Assembly: GCF_900566075.1 (NCBI RefSeq)
Contig: NZ_UPHU01000001.1
Span: 1,488,001-1,552,000 of the forward strand
DNA: 64,000 nt
Reading direction: 5' to 3'
Source: Mycobacterium pseudokansasii
GTDB lineage: Bacteria; Actinomycetota; Actinomycetes; Mycobacteriales; Mycobacteriaceae
Numbering within the stretch: position 1 is the stretch's first letter; the number at the start of each line of letters is the position of its first letter. Shown here in pieces: positions 1 through 9,700 of the stretch. The translations under genes and the position numbers were made by a program. The notes below the pieces were generated by a model. It was not told the origin of the DNA. It saw only the letters and a program-made list of their open reading frames with translations, and did not search any database.

Positions 1-319
<319 letters not shown>

Positions 320-507
320 TCAATCTGATCGTGCTCATTCGCGGGCAACTTGCCATCCCCGCGCCCGCACGGTTTATCGCAAGACATTACTACCCGAGGC
401 GCCCGCCGATCCGAACAGACATTGTCGACGCTGGTTGAAGGGCTCCGGCGGGCGTATTCGGGCGCGCCAGGGGTGGCAGTCACGGCCGACTGTGCCATCC
501 TGGGGAA

Positions 508-1542
508 ATGACGTCCACCCGCCCGCCGGGCGGCACCGCTCGGGTGCCGGTGCTGCGCGAGCCGTGGCGTGAACCGCTGCGGGCCCAGCGTGACCCGCTA
601 AGGCAGGCCGCCGGACGGCCGCGCGTTGACCGCGACCGGCCGCGCCAATGGCGCAAACAAACCTGGGTGGGGCGATTCGTGTCGACCTACGGCTGGCGCG
701 CGTATGCGCTGCCGATCCTGATCGTGCTCACTGCCGTGGTGGTGTATCAAACGGTGACGGGGACGGCGTCGCCGAAGTCGGCGGTGGCCGCCACCATTCA
801 TGACCCGCCCTCCATCGGTTCGGTGGGGACGGCGATCATCGATACGCCGCCTCGCGGTCTGGTCGCATTCGATGCCAACCTGCCGGCCGGAACACTGCCC
901 GATGGCGGCCCCTTCACCGAGGGGGGCGAAAAGTCGTGGCGCGTGGTTCCGGGCATCACGCCGCAAATTGGGCAGGGGACGGTAAAGGTCTTCAAGTACA
1001 CCGTCGAGATCGAGAACGGGCTGGATCCGACGATGTACGGCGGCGACAACGCGTTCGCCCAGATGATTGACCAGACGCTGGCCAATCCCAAAGGTTGGAC
1101 CCACGATCGGCAATTTGGGTTCATCCGGATCGACGGAACCGACAAGGCGAAGCCCGACTTCCGTATATCCCTGGTGTCACCGCTGACGGTGCGTGAAGGG
1201 TGCGGTTACGAGTTCCGGCTCGAGACCTCCTGTTACAACCCGTCATTCGGAGCGGACCGGCAAGCACGCGTCTTCATCAACGAGGCTCGCTGGGTGCGCG
1301 GAGCCGTCCCGTTCGAAGGCGATGTCGGGTCCTACCGTCAGTACGTGATCAATCACGAGGTCGGCCACGCCATCGGGTACCTGCGTCACGAGCCGTGTGA
1401 CAAGCAGGGTGGACTGGCGCCGGTGATGATGCAGCAGACGTTCTCCACGTCCGACGATGACGCAGCCAAGTTCGACCCCGAATGGGTGAAGGCGGACGGC
1501 AAGACTTGCCGATTCAATCCGTGGCCATACCCGATCGCCTGA
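508..1542 (+). CDS. DUF3152 membrane-anchored protease-like protein (Rv3207c-like)
   Basis: The protein has 344 residues: a basic N-terminal cytoplasmic part, one membrane segment at about residues 65-85 (ALPILIVLTAVVVYQ), then an exported domain. The exported part carries H283-E-V-G-H287-A-I-G, a zinc-protease-like HExxHxxG motif, followed by a His at 294. Metzincins have the third His three residues after the Gly; here it lies four after, so the third ligand is uncertain. Proteolysis has to my knowledge not been shown for DUF3152. The ATG at 508 lies 194 bp from the divergent TetR gene. The neighbour downstream is moeB1, as in M. tuberculosis. Confidence 0.85.
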   Translation: MTSTRPPGGTARVPVLREPWREPLRAQRDPLRQAAGRPRVDRDRPRQWRKQTWVGRFVSTYGWRAYALPILIVLTAVVVYQTVTGTASPKSAVAATIHDPPSIGSVGTAIIDTPPRGLVAFDANLPAGTLPDGGPFTEGGEKSWRVVPGITPQIGQGTVKVFKYTVEIENGLDPTMYGGDNAFAQMIDQTLANPKGWTHDRQFGFIRIDGTDKAKPDFRISLVSPLTVREGCGYEFRLETSCYNPSFGADRQARVFINEARWVRGAVPFEGDVGSYRQYVINHEVGHAIGYLRHEPCDKQGGLAPVMMQQTFSTSDDDAAKFDPEWVKADGKTCRFNPWPYPIA

Positions 1543-1712
1543 CCACGGGCCCGACCCCGGGAAACAACACCGCCGGTCTGGGTGTTGATCTCATTGCCGT
1601 CGATTCGGACAGCTGCTGTGATGGTCATAGACGATGTCCTGACAGCGCCCTGACAGCGCCCTGACAACCGCCTTCACAAGTTGAATCGCAAGGAAGACCG
1701 AGGAGATGTTCG

Positions 1713-2891
1713 GTGTCGACATCGCTGCCGCCCCTAGTTGAGCCCGCACCAGCGCTGAGCCGTGAAGAGGTGGCCCGTTACAGTCGCCATCTCATCATTC
1801 CCGACCTGGGTGTCGACGGCCAGAAGAGACTCAAGAACGCACGGGTGCTGGTAATCGGCGCGGGCGGGCTCGGATCACCGACACTGCTGTATCTGGCCGC
1901 CGCAGGCGTCGGCACCATTGGCATCATCGACTTCGACGTCGTCGACGAGTCCAACCTGCAGCGCCAGATCATTCATGGCGTCGCCGACATCGGACGGTCC
2001 AAGGCCCAGTCGGCACGTGACTCGATCGTCGCGATCAATCCGTTGATCGACGTGCAACTGCACGAGTACCGGCTCGAGCCCGGCAACGCCGTCGACCTGT
2101 TCAGGCAGTACGACCTGATCCTGGACGGCACTGACAACTTCGCCACCCGGTATCTGGTCAACGACGCGGCGATACTGGCCGGCAAACCGTACGTGTGGGG
2201 TTCCATCTACCGTTTCGAGGGCCAGGTTTCGGTGTTCTGGGAGGACGCGCCCAACGGGATGGGGCTCAACTACCGCGACCTGTATCCGGAGCCGCCGCCG
2301 CCCGGCATGGTTCCGTCCTGTGCAGAGGGTGGCGTGTTGGGCATCATCTGCGCGTCGATCGCGTCGGTGATGGGAACAGAAGCGATCAAGCTGATCACCG
2401 GGCTCGGTGAGACGCTGTTGGGCCGGTTGATGATCTACGACGCGCTGGAGATGACCTACCGCACGATCAGGATCCGCAAGGACCCGTCGACGCCCAAGAT
2501 CACCGAGCTGGTCGATTACGAACAGTTCTGCGGCGCGGTGTCCGACGATGGCGCTCACGCGGCCAGCGGATCCACGATCACCCCGCGGGAATTGCGCGCG
2601 CTGATGGATTCCGGCAAGAAACTGGCGCTGATCGATGTCCGCGAGCCAGTGGAGTGGGACATCGTGCACATCGACGGAGCGACACTGATTCCGCAGTCGT
2701 CCATCAAGTCGGGTGAGGGTCTGGCCAAGCTGCCCCAGGACCGGATGCCGGTGCTCTACTGCAAAACGGGTGTGCGTTCCGCCGAGGCGTTGGCCGCGGT
2801 GAAGAAGGCCGGATTCGCCGACGCGGTGCACCTGCAGGGCGGAATCGTGGCGTGGGCCAGGCAAATGCAGCCCGACATGGTGATGTACTGA
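1713..2891 (+). CDS. moeB1: MoeB/ThiF-type adenylyltransferase with C-terminal rhodanese domain
   Basis: The 392-residue protein activates the C-terminal glycine of a sulfur-carrier protein by adenylation, for molybdopterin or thiamine/cysteine sulfur transfer. The N-terminal E1-like domain (about 20-270) shows the nucleotide loop GAGGLGSP and the DGTDNFATRY segment. The C-terminal rhodanese domain (about 290-390) has the active-site loop CKTGVRS with Cys350, which would carry a persulfide. The GTG start at 1713 is preceded by AGGAG at 1701-1705. The fusion and the gene order match MoeB1 (Rv3206c) of M. tuberculosis. Length is normal and no defect is seen. Confidence 0.93.
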   Translation: MSTSLPPLVEPAPALSREEVARYSRHLIIPDLGVDGQKRLKNARVLVIGAGGLGSPTLLYLAAAGVGTIGIIDFDVVDESNLQRQIIHGVADIGRSKAQSARDSIVAINPLIDVQLHEYRLEPGNAVDLFRQYDLILDGTDNFATRYLVNDAAILAGKPYVWGSIYRFEGQVSVFWEDAPNGMGLNYRDLYPEPPPPGMVPSCAEGGVLGIICASIASVMGTEAIKLITGLGETLLGRLMIYDALEMTYRTIRIRKDPSTPKITELVDYEQFCGAVSDDGAHAASGSTITPRELRALMDSGKKLALIDVREPVEWDIVHIDGATLIPQSSIKSGEGLAKLPQDRMPVLYCKTGVRSAEALAAVKKAGFADAVHLQGGIVAWARQMQPDMVMY

Positions 2892-2993
2892 GCGGGATAC
2901 CGACGCTGGTCCAGACGGCCGACCGTGCCCGATTTGTCGGGCTCCTCCGCGGGTCGTGTCGACCCGCATCGTGTTCCCATTAGGCTGACCCGT

Positions 2994-3848
2994 GTGAGTG
3001 TCGAGCCACCGCCCGAGCACGTACTGGCGGCGTTTGGTTTGACCGGTGTGCAGCCCGCCTCGTTGGGTTCCAGCTGGGAAGGCGGCTGGCGGTGTGGCGA
3101 AGTGGTGTTGTCCATGGTGGCCGACCACGCCCGCGCGGCCTGGTCGGCGCGGGTGCGCGAAACCTTGTTCGTCGACGGGGTCCGGTTGGCCCGGCCGGTC
3201 CGCTCGACCGACGGCCGGTACGTGGTTTCCGGCTGGCGGGCAGACACTTTCGTCGCCGGCACTCCGGAGGCCCGACACGATGAAGTCGTCTCGGCGGCGG
3301 TACGCCTGCACGAGGCCACCAGCAAGCTGGAACGGCCACGCTTCCTGACCCAGGGGCCCACGACGCCGTGGGCCGAAGTAGACGTCTTCATCGCCGCCGA
3401 CCGCGCGGCATGGGAAGAGCGGCCGCTGCAGTCCATTCCGCCCGGTGCCCGGTCGTCCTCGCCGACGGCGGATGCCGATCGATCGATCGATCTGATCAAT
3501 CAACTTGCCACGCTGCGCAAGCTGACTAGGAGCCCCAACCAGGTGGTGCACGGGGATCTGTACGGCACAGTGCTTTTCGTGGGAGCAGCGGCACCCGGGA
3601 TCACCGATATCACGCCGTACTGGCGGCCCGCTTCGTGGGCGGCAGGGGTGGTCGTAGTCGATGCGCTGTCGTGGGGAGAGGCCGATGACGGACTCATCGA
3701 GCGGTGGAGCGCGCTGCCGGAATGGCCACAGATGTTATTGCGCGCGTTGATGTTTCGGCTGGCGGTGCATGCGCTGCATCCGCGTTCTACGGCCGAGGCG
3801 TTTCCCGGCCTGGCCCGCACCGCGGCGCTGGTCCGGCTAATGCTCTGA
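2994..3848 (+). CDS. TIGR02569-type conserved actinobacterial protein, kinase-like fold
   Basis: The product has 284 residues when read from GTG 2994 (start VSVEPPPEHVL), the start that matches Rv3205c as I recall it; an in-frame upstream extension to 2925 looks non-coding. Near residue 185 the sequence VVHGDLYGTVLF resembles the HGDLxxxN catalytic loop of aminoglycoside-phosphotransferase-fold kinases, and DITPYWRP takes the place of the metal-binding DF[G/D] segment. The loop lacks the usual Asn, so activity is doubtful. The 3' end overlaps the convergent alkyltransferase-like gene by 12 bp. The function is unknown; the kinase-fold relation is inferred from this motif only. Confidence 0.8.
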   Translation: MSVEPPPEHVLAAFGLTGVQPASLGSSWEGGWRCGEVVLSMVADHARAAWSARVRETLFVDGVRLARPVRSTDGRYVVSGWRADTFVAGTPEARHDEVVSAAVRLHEATSKLERPRFLTQGPTTPWAEVDVFIAADRAAWEERPLQSIPPGARSSSPTADADRSIDLINQLATLRKLTRSPNQVVHGDLYGTVLFVGAAAPGITDITPYWRPASWAAGVVVVDALSWGEADDGLIERWSALPEWPQMLLRALMFRLAVHALHPRSTAEAFPGLARTAALVRLML

Positions 3849-4154
3849 CAGCGCGGGTGGGAACTCGTAACGCACCTGGCCCAGCGGGACCCTGCCGTCG
3901 GTGCTGAGCACACCTTCGGCACGCAACAGCTCCAATTGCCGTGTGGTTAAGTGCCGCGCCGGGCGTCCGGAGGCGGTGATCACCCGGTGCCAGGGCAAAT
4001 CCGCGGAGTCGGTCCGCATGATCCAGCCGACGATGCGTGGACTGGAAAGTCCAGCCACCGAGGCGATGTCGCCGTAGGTCGCGACCCTGCCGGGCGGTAT
4101 GGCCGCAACCAGCAAGCGCACCCGCTCGATCTGCTCGTCGGTCACCGGTGCCAT
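3837..4154 (-). CDS. Alkyltransferase-like protein (ATL), DNA alkylation damage recognition
   Basis: The 105-residue protein has the C-terminal fold of O6-alkylguanine-DNA alkyltransferase. The active-site PCHR is replaced by PWHRV, with Trp55 in place of the acceptor cysteine. That change defines the ATL family: such proteins bind O6-alkylguanine and flip it out but cannot transfer the alkyl group, and in studied species they channel the lesion to nucleotide excision repair. The helix SPRIVGWIMR carries the Arg finger. The ATG start at 4154 overlaps the end of lipV by 13 bp, so the two genes are probably co-transcribed. It corresponds to Rv3204. Confidence 0.9.
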   Translation of the reverse strand: MAPVTDEQIERVRLLVAAIPPGRVATYGDIASVAGLSSPRIVGWIMRTDSADLPWHRVITASGRPARHLTTRQLELLRAEGVLSTDGRVPLGQVRYEFPPALSEH

Positions 4155-5002
4155 GGCGAGGGCGTTGCCAGGTGTTGGCGGATCAGCGCTGCAACGTCGG
4201 CGGGCTTGGCTTGAGGCACCATGTGCCCACAGTCGAATTCGTGCAGCACAAGATCGGCTCCCAGCCGTTGACCGAGGGCGGCGACGAGTTCGTCGCTGAC
4301 ATACCGCGGATCCGCCCGCCCCGCGCGCACCAGCGTTGTCGGGGTTCCGGCTGGAGGCAGCACGATGTCCCGAGCGAGCTCGCTCCAATAACACACCATT
4401 GCCGGCAGACTCATCCGCCAGCTATACCGTCCGTTCGGCAACACGACGAGGTGCTCCGCGAGTTCGGCGTCGAGCACGGCGGGGTCCACATCGGCCCAGG
4501 CTCCCGTCGCCTTCTCCGCGCGCGCCGCGGCCGGGTGGGGGTAATCGGGGAACGCCACCATCCCATCGACCACCTCGCGTACCCGCGATCCATCCAGACC
4601 GACCGCCGGATCGAGCAACACCAGCGCTGATACCAGATCCGGACGGACCGCCGACAGCCGCAACGCGACAGCACCGCCGAACGAGTGTCCGACCACCACA
4701 ACCGGTCCGTCGGCTTGTTCATCGAGCAGTGCGGCCAGCGCCGACACATTGGCATCGATGGTCCACGGGGCCGCCCACGATGACCTGCCGTGACCCAGCA
4801 GATCAGGAGCGGCGATGGTGGTCTCGGGCAAGCGGTCGGCCAAGAGTTCCCAGCACTGCCCATGCTCGGTGACCCCGTGAATCGTCAGCACCTGGACAGG
4901 GCCGGACGGACCGTAACGGTGGACGTGCAGGTCGGCAGACACGTGTCGATGGTGCCAGGCCAGATCACTGCGGGCGGTCGAAGGGGCTCGGGGCGCCGGC
5001 AC
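4142..5002 (-). CDS. lipV: Alpha/beta hydrolase, LipV-like esterase/lipase
   Basis: The 286-residue alpha/beta-hydrolase shows the nucleophile elbow GHSFGG with Ser107, the oxyanion segment IHGVTEHG near 41-48 and the late His in CGHMVPQ at 260. The acid residue is probably Asp in the RADPRYV segment near 231. LipV of M. tuberculosis (Rv3203) is annotated shorter at its N-terminus. Here a GTG at 4942 (VSADLHVHRYG) is a plausible alternative start, since the first 20 residues look unconserved. The gene overlaps the downstream ATL gene, as in M. tuberculosis. The substrate is unknown; short- to medium-chain esters are the usual guess. Confidence 0.85.
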   Translation of the reverse strand: MPAPRAPSTARSDLAWHHRHVSADLHVHRYGPSGPVQVLTIHGVTEHGQCWELLADRLPETTIAAPDLLGHGRSSWAAPWTIDANVSALAALLDEQADGPVVVVGHSFGGAVALRLSAVRPDLVSALVLLDPAVGLDGSRVREVVDGMVAFPDYPHPAAARAEKATGAWADVDPAVLDAELAEHLVVLPNGRYSWRMSLPAMVCYWSELARDIVLPPAGTPTTLVRAGRADPRYVSDELVAALGQRLGADLVLHEFDCGHMVPQAKPADVAALIRQHLATPSPWHR

Positions 5003-5003
5003 G

Positions 5004-5213
5004 CTAGCCGTAATGGTCCGCGTCGTCGTCCGACACCGGAACGATATAGGCCTGATCGATCACGTCGGCTTCGTTGGCTTCGCGATCCGCGGCATCGCTC
5101 AGGTAGGCGGTGTCCAACCCCGCTTCGTCGTCGAAATCGGCGGTGCGGTGCTGCTCCGCCGCGTCCGCTTCGGGAATCTGATCCTGCGGACCTACTCCGT
5201 CGGCCTTGCCCAT
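5004..5213 (-). CDS. Small acidic hypothetical protein
   Basis: This 69-residue ORF begins MGKADGVGPQDQIPEAD and is very acidic, rich in Asp, Glu and Ala. It has no cysteine, no membrane segment and no motif I recognise. A GGAG at a proper distance precedes the ATG (CAGCAGGAGTATCGATT before ATG on the minus strand), and the stop lies one base before the lipV start region, so it probably leads a small lipV-ATL operon. Good third-position GC bias and the ribosome site support a real gene. Confidence 0.6.
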   Translation of the reverse strand: MGKADGVGPQDQIPEADAAEQHRTADFDDEAGLDTAYLSDAADREANEADVIDQAYIVPVSDDDADHYG

Positions 5214-5556
5214 AATCGATACTCCTGCTGTAGCTCTGCGGCTGCCGGCCGGCCTCGTTGACCTGCAGTCCGGCCTGCAGTCTGGTGTCGTCGCACGGCG
5301 ACTGCGTTTTGGCGGCTTGTCGCTGGGTCTTCCAGAACTTCCCGATCAACCATTCGGACCAGTGGCGAGTTACCTGCATTGTGCCACCTGCTCGACGGTT
5401 CGCTGCGGTGCCCTATCGCCTCGGGCCCGCCGCGGTGGCGGGCCACTCGGTGGAGGCTGGCTGCTGTGGGGTTCGCCGTCACTGAAATGCGCTGTACGCC
5501 AGGACGATCGAGAACAGCTGCGGGTAATGGATCGGAAAAAATTTCGGTTCTCATGG
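5214..5556. other. Intergenic region between divergent genes, no gene seen
   Basis: About 340 bp separate the small acidic ORF (minus strand) from the hsp18 promoter. The open frames across it have no ribosome sites and no recognisable protein features. It should hold the promoter of the acidic ORF-lipV operon, but I could not pick a convincing one. It contains one strong GC hairpin at 5424-5444. Confidence 0.5.
5424..5444. terminator. GC hairpin, possible terminator or insulator
   Basis: An 8-bp perfect stem (GGCCCGCC / GGCGGGCC) encloses the loop GCGGT. No T-run follows on either strand. It lies between two divergent transcription units, so if it acts it would block antisense or read-through transcripts. 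Confidence 0.3.
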
Positions 5557-5585
5557 TTGCGCGCGACCGGTCGGGGTGGTATATA
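5557..5585 (+). promoter_or_regulatory. Likely promoter of the hsp18 transcript
   Basis: TTGCGC at 5557-5562 and TATATA at 5580-5585 are separated by exactly 17 bp, a good SigA-like arrangement. A start site seven bases after the -10 box falls on the A of the ATG at 5592, which would make the transcript leaderless. No HAIR-type inverted repeat for HspR is visible nearby. Confidence 0.6.
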
Positions 5586-5591
5586 GAACCT

Positions 5592-5624
5592 ATGACCATC
5601 AACATAGATAATCGTTGCGACTAG
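5592..5624 (+). CDS. Ten-residue leader ORF upstream of hsp18
   Basis: ATG at 5592 opens the peptide [10 protein letters not shown], ending at TAG 5622-5624. The ATG coincides with the expected transcription start given by the -10 box at 5580-5585, so it would be translated leaderless. Its stop codon touches the AGGAGG (5623-5628) of hsp18, which invites translational coupling or control of hsp18 initiation by the ribosome on the leader. This is inferred from sequence only. Confidence 0.4.
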   Translation: MTINIDNRCD

Positions 5625-5634
5625 GAGGCGAAAT

Positions 5635-6057
5635 ATGGTGTTGATGCGTTCAGATCCATTCCGCGCTTTCGACCGTTGGACCGAGCAAGTGCTGGGCACT
5701 CCGGCGCGCCCGGCCGTTATGCCGATGGATGCCTGGCAGGAGGAGGGCCAGTTCATCGTCGAATTCGACCTACCGGGCGTGGACCCTGACTCGCTGGACC
5801 TTGACGTCGAACGCAATGTGCTCACGGTGCGCGCGAAGCGACCTGATGTGGATCGCGAGCACGAGATGGTCGCGGCTGAGCGGCCGCGCGGCGTCTTCAG
5901 CCGGCAGTTGTTCCTGGGCGACACCCTCGACACCGACAGAATCGAGGCCAGCTACCACGACGGCGTGTTGCGCCTGACCATTCCGATCGCGGAGAAGGCC
6001 AAACCGCGCCGTATCGAGATCGGCCACAACGGGGAGCGCACGCCGATCAATGCCTGA
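5635..6057 (+). CDS. hsp18: Small heat-shock protein Hsp20, 18-kDa antigen type
   Basis: The 140-residue protein has an alpha-crystallin domain at about residues 30-125. It strongly resembles the 18-kDa antigen of M. leprae and M. avium (for example [18 protein letters not shown] and ERPRGVF near the strand region). Such proteins are ATP-independent holdases that form oligomers and keep unfolding proteins soluble. The C-terminal IxI-like anchor is weak. AGGAGG at 5623-5628 sits six bases before the ATG. A J-domain gene follows after 276 bp that include a strong hairpin. M. tuberculosis has Acr instead of this protein, so its presence points to a non-tuberculous species. Confidence 0.93.
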   Translation: MVLMRSDPFRAFDRWTEQVLGTPARPAVMPMDAWQEEGQFIVEFDLPGVDPDSLDLDVERNVLTVRAKRPDVDREHEMVAAERPRGVFSRQLFLGDTLDTDRIEASYHDGVLRLTIPIAEKAKPRRIEIGHNGERTPINA

Positions 6058-6255
6058 CGGCATCCGTTGCCAGCCACTCCGACATTTGGTTGAAACGGAT
6101 CTCGACGAGGAGGTGATGACGCCGGATTGACATCTGTTTGACGCTTGCGGCCCTCCGTGCCGTCTGTCGCCACAATCGACGCGCGACTGAGTCTGTAACC
6201 GCAGCGCATTGCCACCCAACGTGGTTGAGGTGAGGCTACGCGGAGGGTAGCCGTA

Positions 6256-6289
6256 GAAGTGGGCGCGCCCGAGACGGCGCGCCCACTTC
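6256..6289 (+). terminator. Strong 14-bp hairpin between hsp18 and the J-domain gene
   Basis: The arms GAAGTGGGCGCGCC (6256-6269) and GGCGCGCCCACTTC (6276-6289) pair perfectly around the loop CGAGAC. No U-run follows, which is common for mycobacterial terminators. It lies about 200 bp after hsp18 and 45 bp before the J-domain start, so it could end the hsp18 transcript or gate the downstream gene. Confidence 0.6.
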
Positions 6290-6333
6290 CAGCAGCAACC
6301 CGCCACCACTCACCAAAAGCGCGGTGCTACTCC

Positions 6334-6651
6334 ATGATCGACCCGTACGCAGTCCTTGGCGTTCCGCCTACGGCAACGCAGACCGAAATAACCCATGCCT
6401 ACCGGCGCCAATTGCGCAGGTGCCACCCGGACTTGCGGTCCGGCGAACCGGACTCGGGCGCCGACGAACGGCTGCGGCATGTTCTGGCAGCCTACCGCGT
6501 GTTGCGCGATCCGCAGCAGCGCAACGACTACGACCGCGCGATTGCTCGCGTTCGGAAACACCGGCCGCCCGCTCGAATTGCGGTCAGACGCGATGGCTCT
6601 GCCCACGTCGGTGCGGCACTGTGGGCGGGACCTGTGCGCTGGCATCGGTGA
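6334..6651 (+). CDS. Short J-domain (DnaJ-like) protein
   Basis: Read from ATG 6334 (MIDPYAVLGV) the product has 105 residues. The first 65 form a J domain with the HPD signature in RRCHPDLRSG and the helix segment YRVLRDPQQRNDYDRA. J domains stimulate the ATPase of DnaK. There is no Gly/Phe region, zinc domain or substrate domain; the last 40 residues are basic and unrecognised. Being next to hsp18 suggests cooperation in a holdase to DnaK transfer. An upstream in-frame start at 6259 would pass through the hairpin and is unlikely. Confidence 0.8.
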   Translation: MIDPYAVLGVPPTATQTEITHAYRRQLRRCHPDLRSGEPDSGADERLRHVLAAYRVLRDPQQRNDYDRAIARVRKHRPPARIAVRRDGSAHVGAALWAGPVRWHR

Positions 6652-6780
6652 AGACGGCCGGCTGCTGCAGGCCGCGTTCGATCGCCGCTGAGGCCGCTCG
6701 ATCGGTTGAGGCGAAACCATCCCGGGCTTCACCGGCTCTGGCCGCCAGAGCTTGTCAGACCCTCGTGGTTGCATGCGGCT

Positions 6781-9700
6781 ATGTCATTGAGCTGGGGTGC
6801 CGAGGCGCACGAGCTGCTGGTGCCGGGAATGCGCGGGCTGGTGCGCGTGCTGGGCGGCCCGGGGACCGGTAAGAGCAGCCTGCTGGTCGAGGCCGCGGTT
6901 GCGCATATCGCTGCGGGTGCCGATCCGGAATCGGTTCTGCTACTTACCGGTTCAGGCCGGCTGGGGATACGCGCACGCAGCGCGTTGACGTCGGCGTTGC
7001 TGCGGTCGAGCGGGATTGGATCCGGCCGGTCCGCGGTCCGCGAGCCGCTGGTGCGTACCGTGCACGGCTACGCCTATGCACTATTACGACGGAACGCGGA
7101 ACGTACTGGTGACGGGCCGCCGCGGCTGCTCACCAGTGCCGAACAGGATGCGATCATCCGGGAGCTGCTAGCCGGCGACATCGAGGACGCAGTGGACTCC
7201 CAATCCGTCTGGCCGCCGGATCTGTGGCCGGCGCTGAGCACCGCCGGATTCGCCAACGAATTGCGGAATCTGTTGGCACGCTGCTTCGAACGTGGCGTAG
7301 ACCCGTGGGATCTGGAGCGGCTGGGCCGTCGCTGCGGGCGCCCAGAATGGATTGCCGCCGGCCGCTTCGCCCGCCAATACGAGCAGGTGATGTTGCTGCG
7401 TTCGGCGGCCGGGATGGCGGCGCCACAAGCGACGGCACGGGCATTGGGGGCCGCTGAACTCGTCGGGGCGGCGTTGGAGGCCTTCGCGGTCGATCCGGGA
7501 CTGCTGGCAGCCGAGCGCGCCCGTGTCCGGCTGCTGCTGGTCGACGATGCTCAGCAACTCGATCCGCAGGCAGCCCGGCTGGTCCGGGCGCTGGCCGCGG
7601 GCACCGAACGTGCCGTGGTGGCGGGTGACCCGAACCAGGCCGTATTCGGTTTCCGCGGCGGCGAGCCCGCCGGGTTACTGGGCGGCGCTGTCGAGGGCGG
7701 ACGCATAGTGACCTTGACGGTGTCGCACCGCTGCGCGCCCGCGGTGGCGCGTGCCGTCAGTGGCATCACCCGGCGGTTGCCCGGTGGCAGCGCCGGAAAA
7801 CAGATCGAGGGCAACGGGGAACAGGACGGTTCGGTTGCCGTGCGGCTGGCCGCCTCAGCGCATGCCGAAGCGGCGATGATTGCCGATACCCTGCGACGAG
7901 CCCATGTGATCGACGGGGTGCCGTGGTCGCAGATGGCGGTGATCGTCAGGTCGGTGCCGCGCGCCGCCGCACGGCTGCCCCGGGCGCTGGCTGCCGCCGG
8001 AGTTCCGGTGGCCATGCCGGCGATCGGCGGGTCGTTGTCGGAGGAGCCCGCTCCGGCTGCGCTGCTCACGGTTTTGGCCGCCACCGCTGACGGGCTCACC
8101 GGTGAGCGGGCATTGGCGCTGCTCACCGGGCCCATCGGCCGCGTCGACCCGGTTACACTCCGCCGGCTACGGCGGACGCAGCAGCGCGGCCGGTCCGGCG
8201 GTTCACCGGGTGATTTCGGTGACTTACTGGCACAGACACTTTCCCCCGAAGCCGAATCGCACCCGCAGTTCTCAGGGCCGCAGGCCGGTCCGCTGCGGCG
8301 AGTGCGTGCGGTGCTCGCCGCGGCCGGACGGTGTCACCGTCAGGGTCAAGATCCGCGGTACACGCTGTGGGCGGCGTGGCACCGCTCAGGTCTTCAAAGT
8401 CGTTGGCTCGCAGCCAGCGAGCGCGGCGGCCCGGCGGGTGTCCAGGCCGCGCGGGATCTGGAAGCGGTGACCGCCTTGTTCGACATCACCGACCAGTACG
8501 TCTCCCGAACTTCGGGTGCGTCGCTGCGCGGACTCATCGAGCATGTCACAGCTCTGCAGCTGCCGCGCGTGAGCGCCGAGCCGGTATCGCGGACAGAACA
8601 GGTGACGGTGCTCAGCGCGCACGCCGCCCTGGGCCACGAATGGGATCTCGTCGTCATCGCGGGATTGCAGGAAGGGCTGTGGCCCAACACAATTCCGCGC
8701 GGTGGCGTGTTGGCTACCCAGCGGCTGCTCGATGAACTCGACGGTGTCACCCAAAACGCCTCTGCCCGGGCGCCGCTGCTGGCCGAGGAACGCCGGCTTT
8801 TGGTGGCCGCCATGGGTCGGGCACGGCGCCGGTTGCTGGTGACAGCCGTCGACAACGACGCCGGCGGAGGCGGCCAGGAACCGGCGCTACCGTCGGCATT
8901 CTTTTTCGAGATCGCCCGTTTGGCTGATGGTGGCGGCGAACCCGCGGCGGCGCAGCCGGAGCCGGCACCGCGTGTCCTCTCGGCCGCGGCGGTGGTGGGT
9001 CGGTTACGGGCTGTCGTGTGTGCACCTGACGGCACGGTCGATGACGCTGCTCGGGCATGTGCGGCAACGCAATTGGCGCGGTTGGCCACGGCCGGTGTGC
9101 CAGGGGCCGACCCGGACGGGTGGCACGGGCTGATCCCGGTCAGCACCAGTGAACCGCTGTACGGCAGTGGGGATGTCATCACGTTGACGCCGTCGAGCCT
9201 TCAGACGCTGAGCGAGTGTCCCTTACGGTGGCTGACCGAACGCCACGGCGGAGCCAAGCCGCGTGAGCTGCGCTCCACCGTCGGTTCGGTGCTACACGCG
9301 CTGATCGCCGGGCCGGGCAGAAGTGAAGCACAACTGCTGGCCGAGTTGGACCGGGTGTGGCAGCGGTTGCCCTTCGACGCGAGCTGGTATTCCTCCAATG
9401 AGCTTGCCCGGCACCGCGCGATGATCCAGTCGTTTGTCGAGTGGCGAGCGCAGACCCGTGGTGAGTTGACCGAGGTCGGTGTCGAGATCGAGGTGGACGG
9501 CGTCCTGCAGAACCGCCGCGACGACGGCGGAAAGATTCGGCTGCGCGGCCGCGTCGATCGGCTCGAACGCGACGGCGCGGGTCGGCTGGTGATTGTCGAC
9601 GTCAAAACCGGCAAGACACCGGTGAGCAAAGACGATGCCCAACAGCATGCGCAACTGGCGATGTATCAGCTGGCGGTCGCCGAAGGGATGGTGCCCGCAG

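Noticed and set aside
1875..3551. 558-codon open frame on the minus strand across moeB1 and the next gene
   Set aside because: Arg/Gly/His-rich composition of an antisense shadow; both sense genes match known families along their length.
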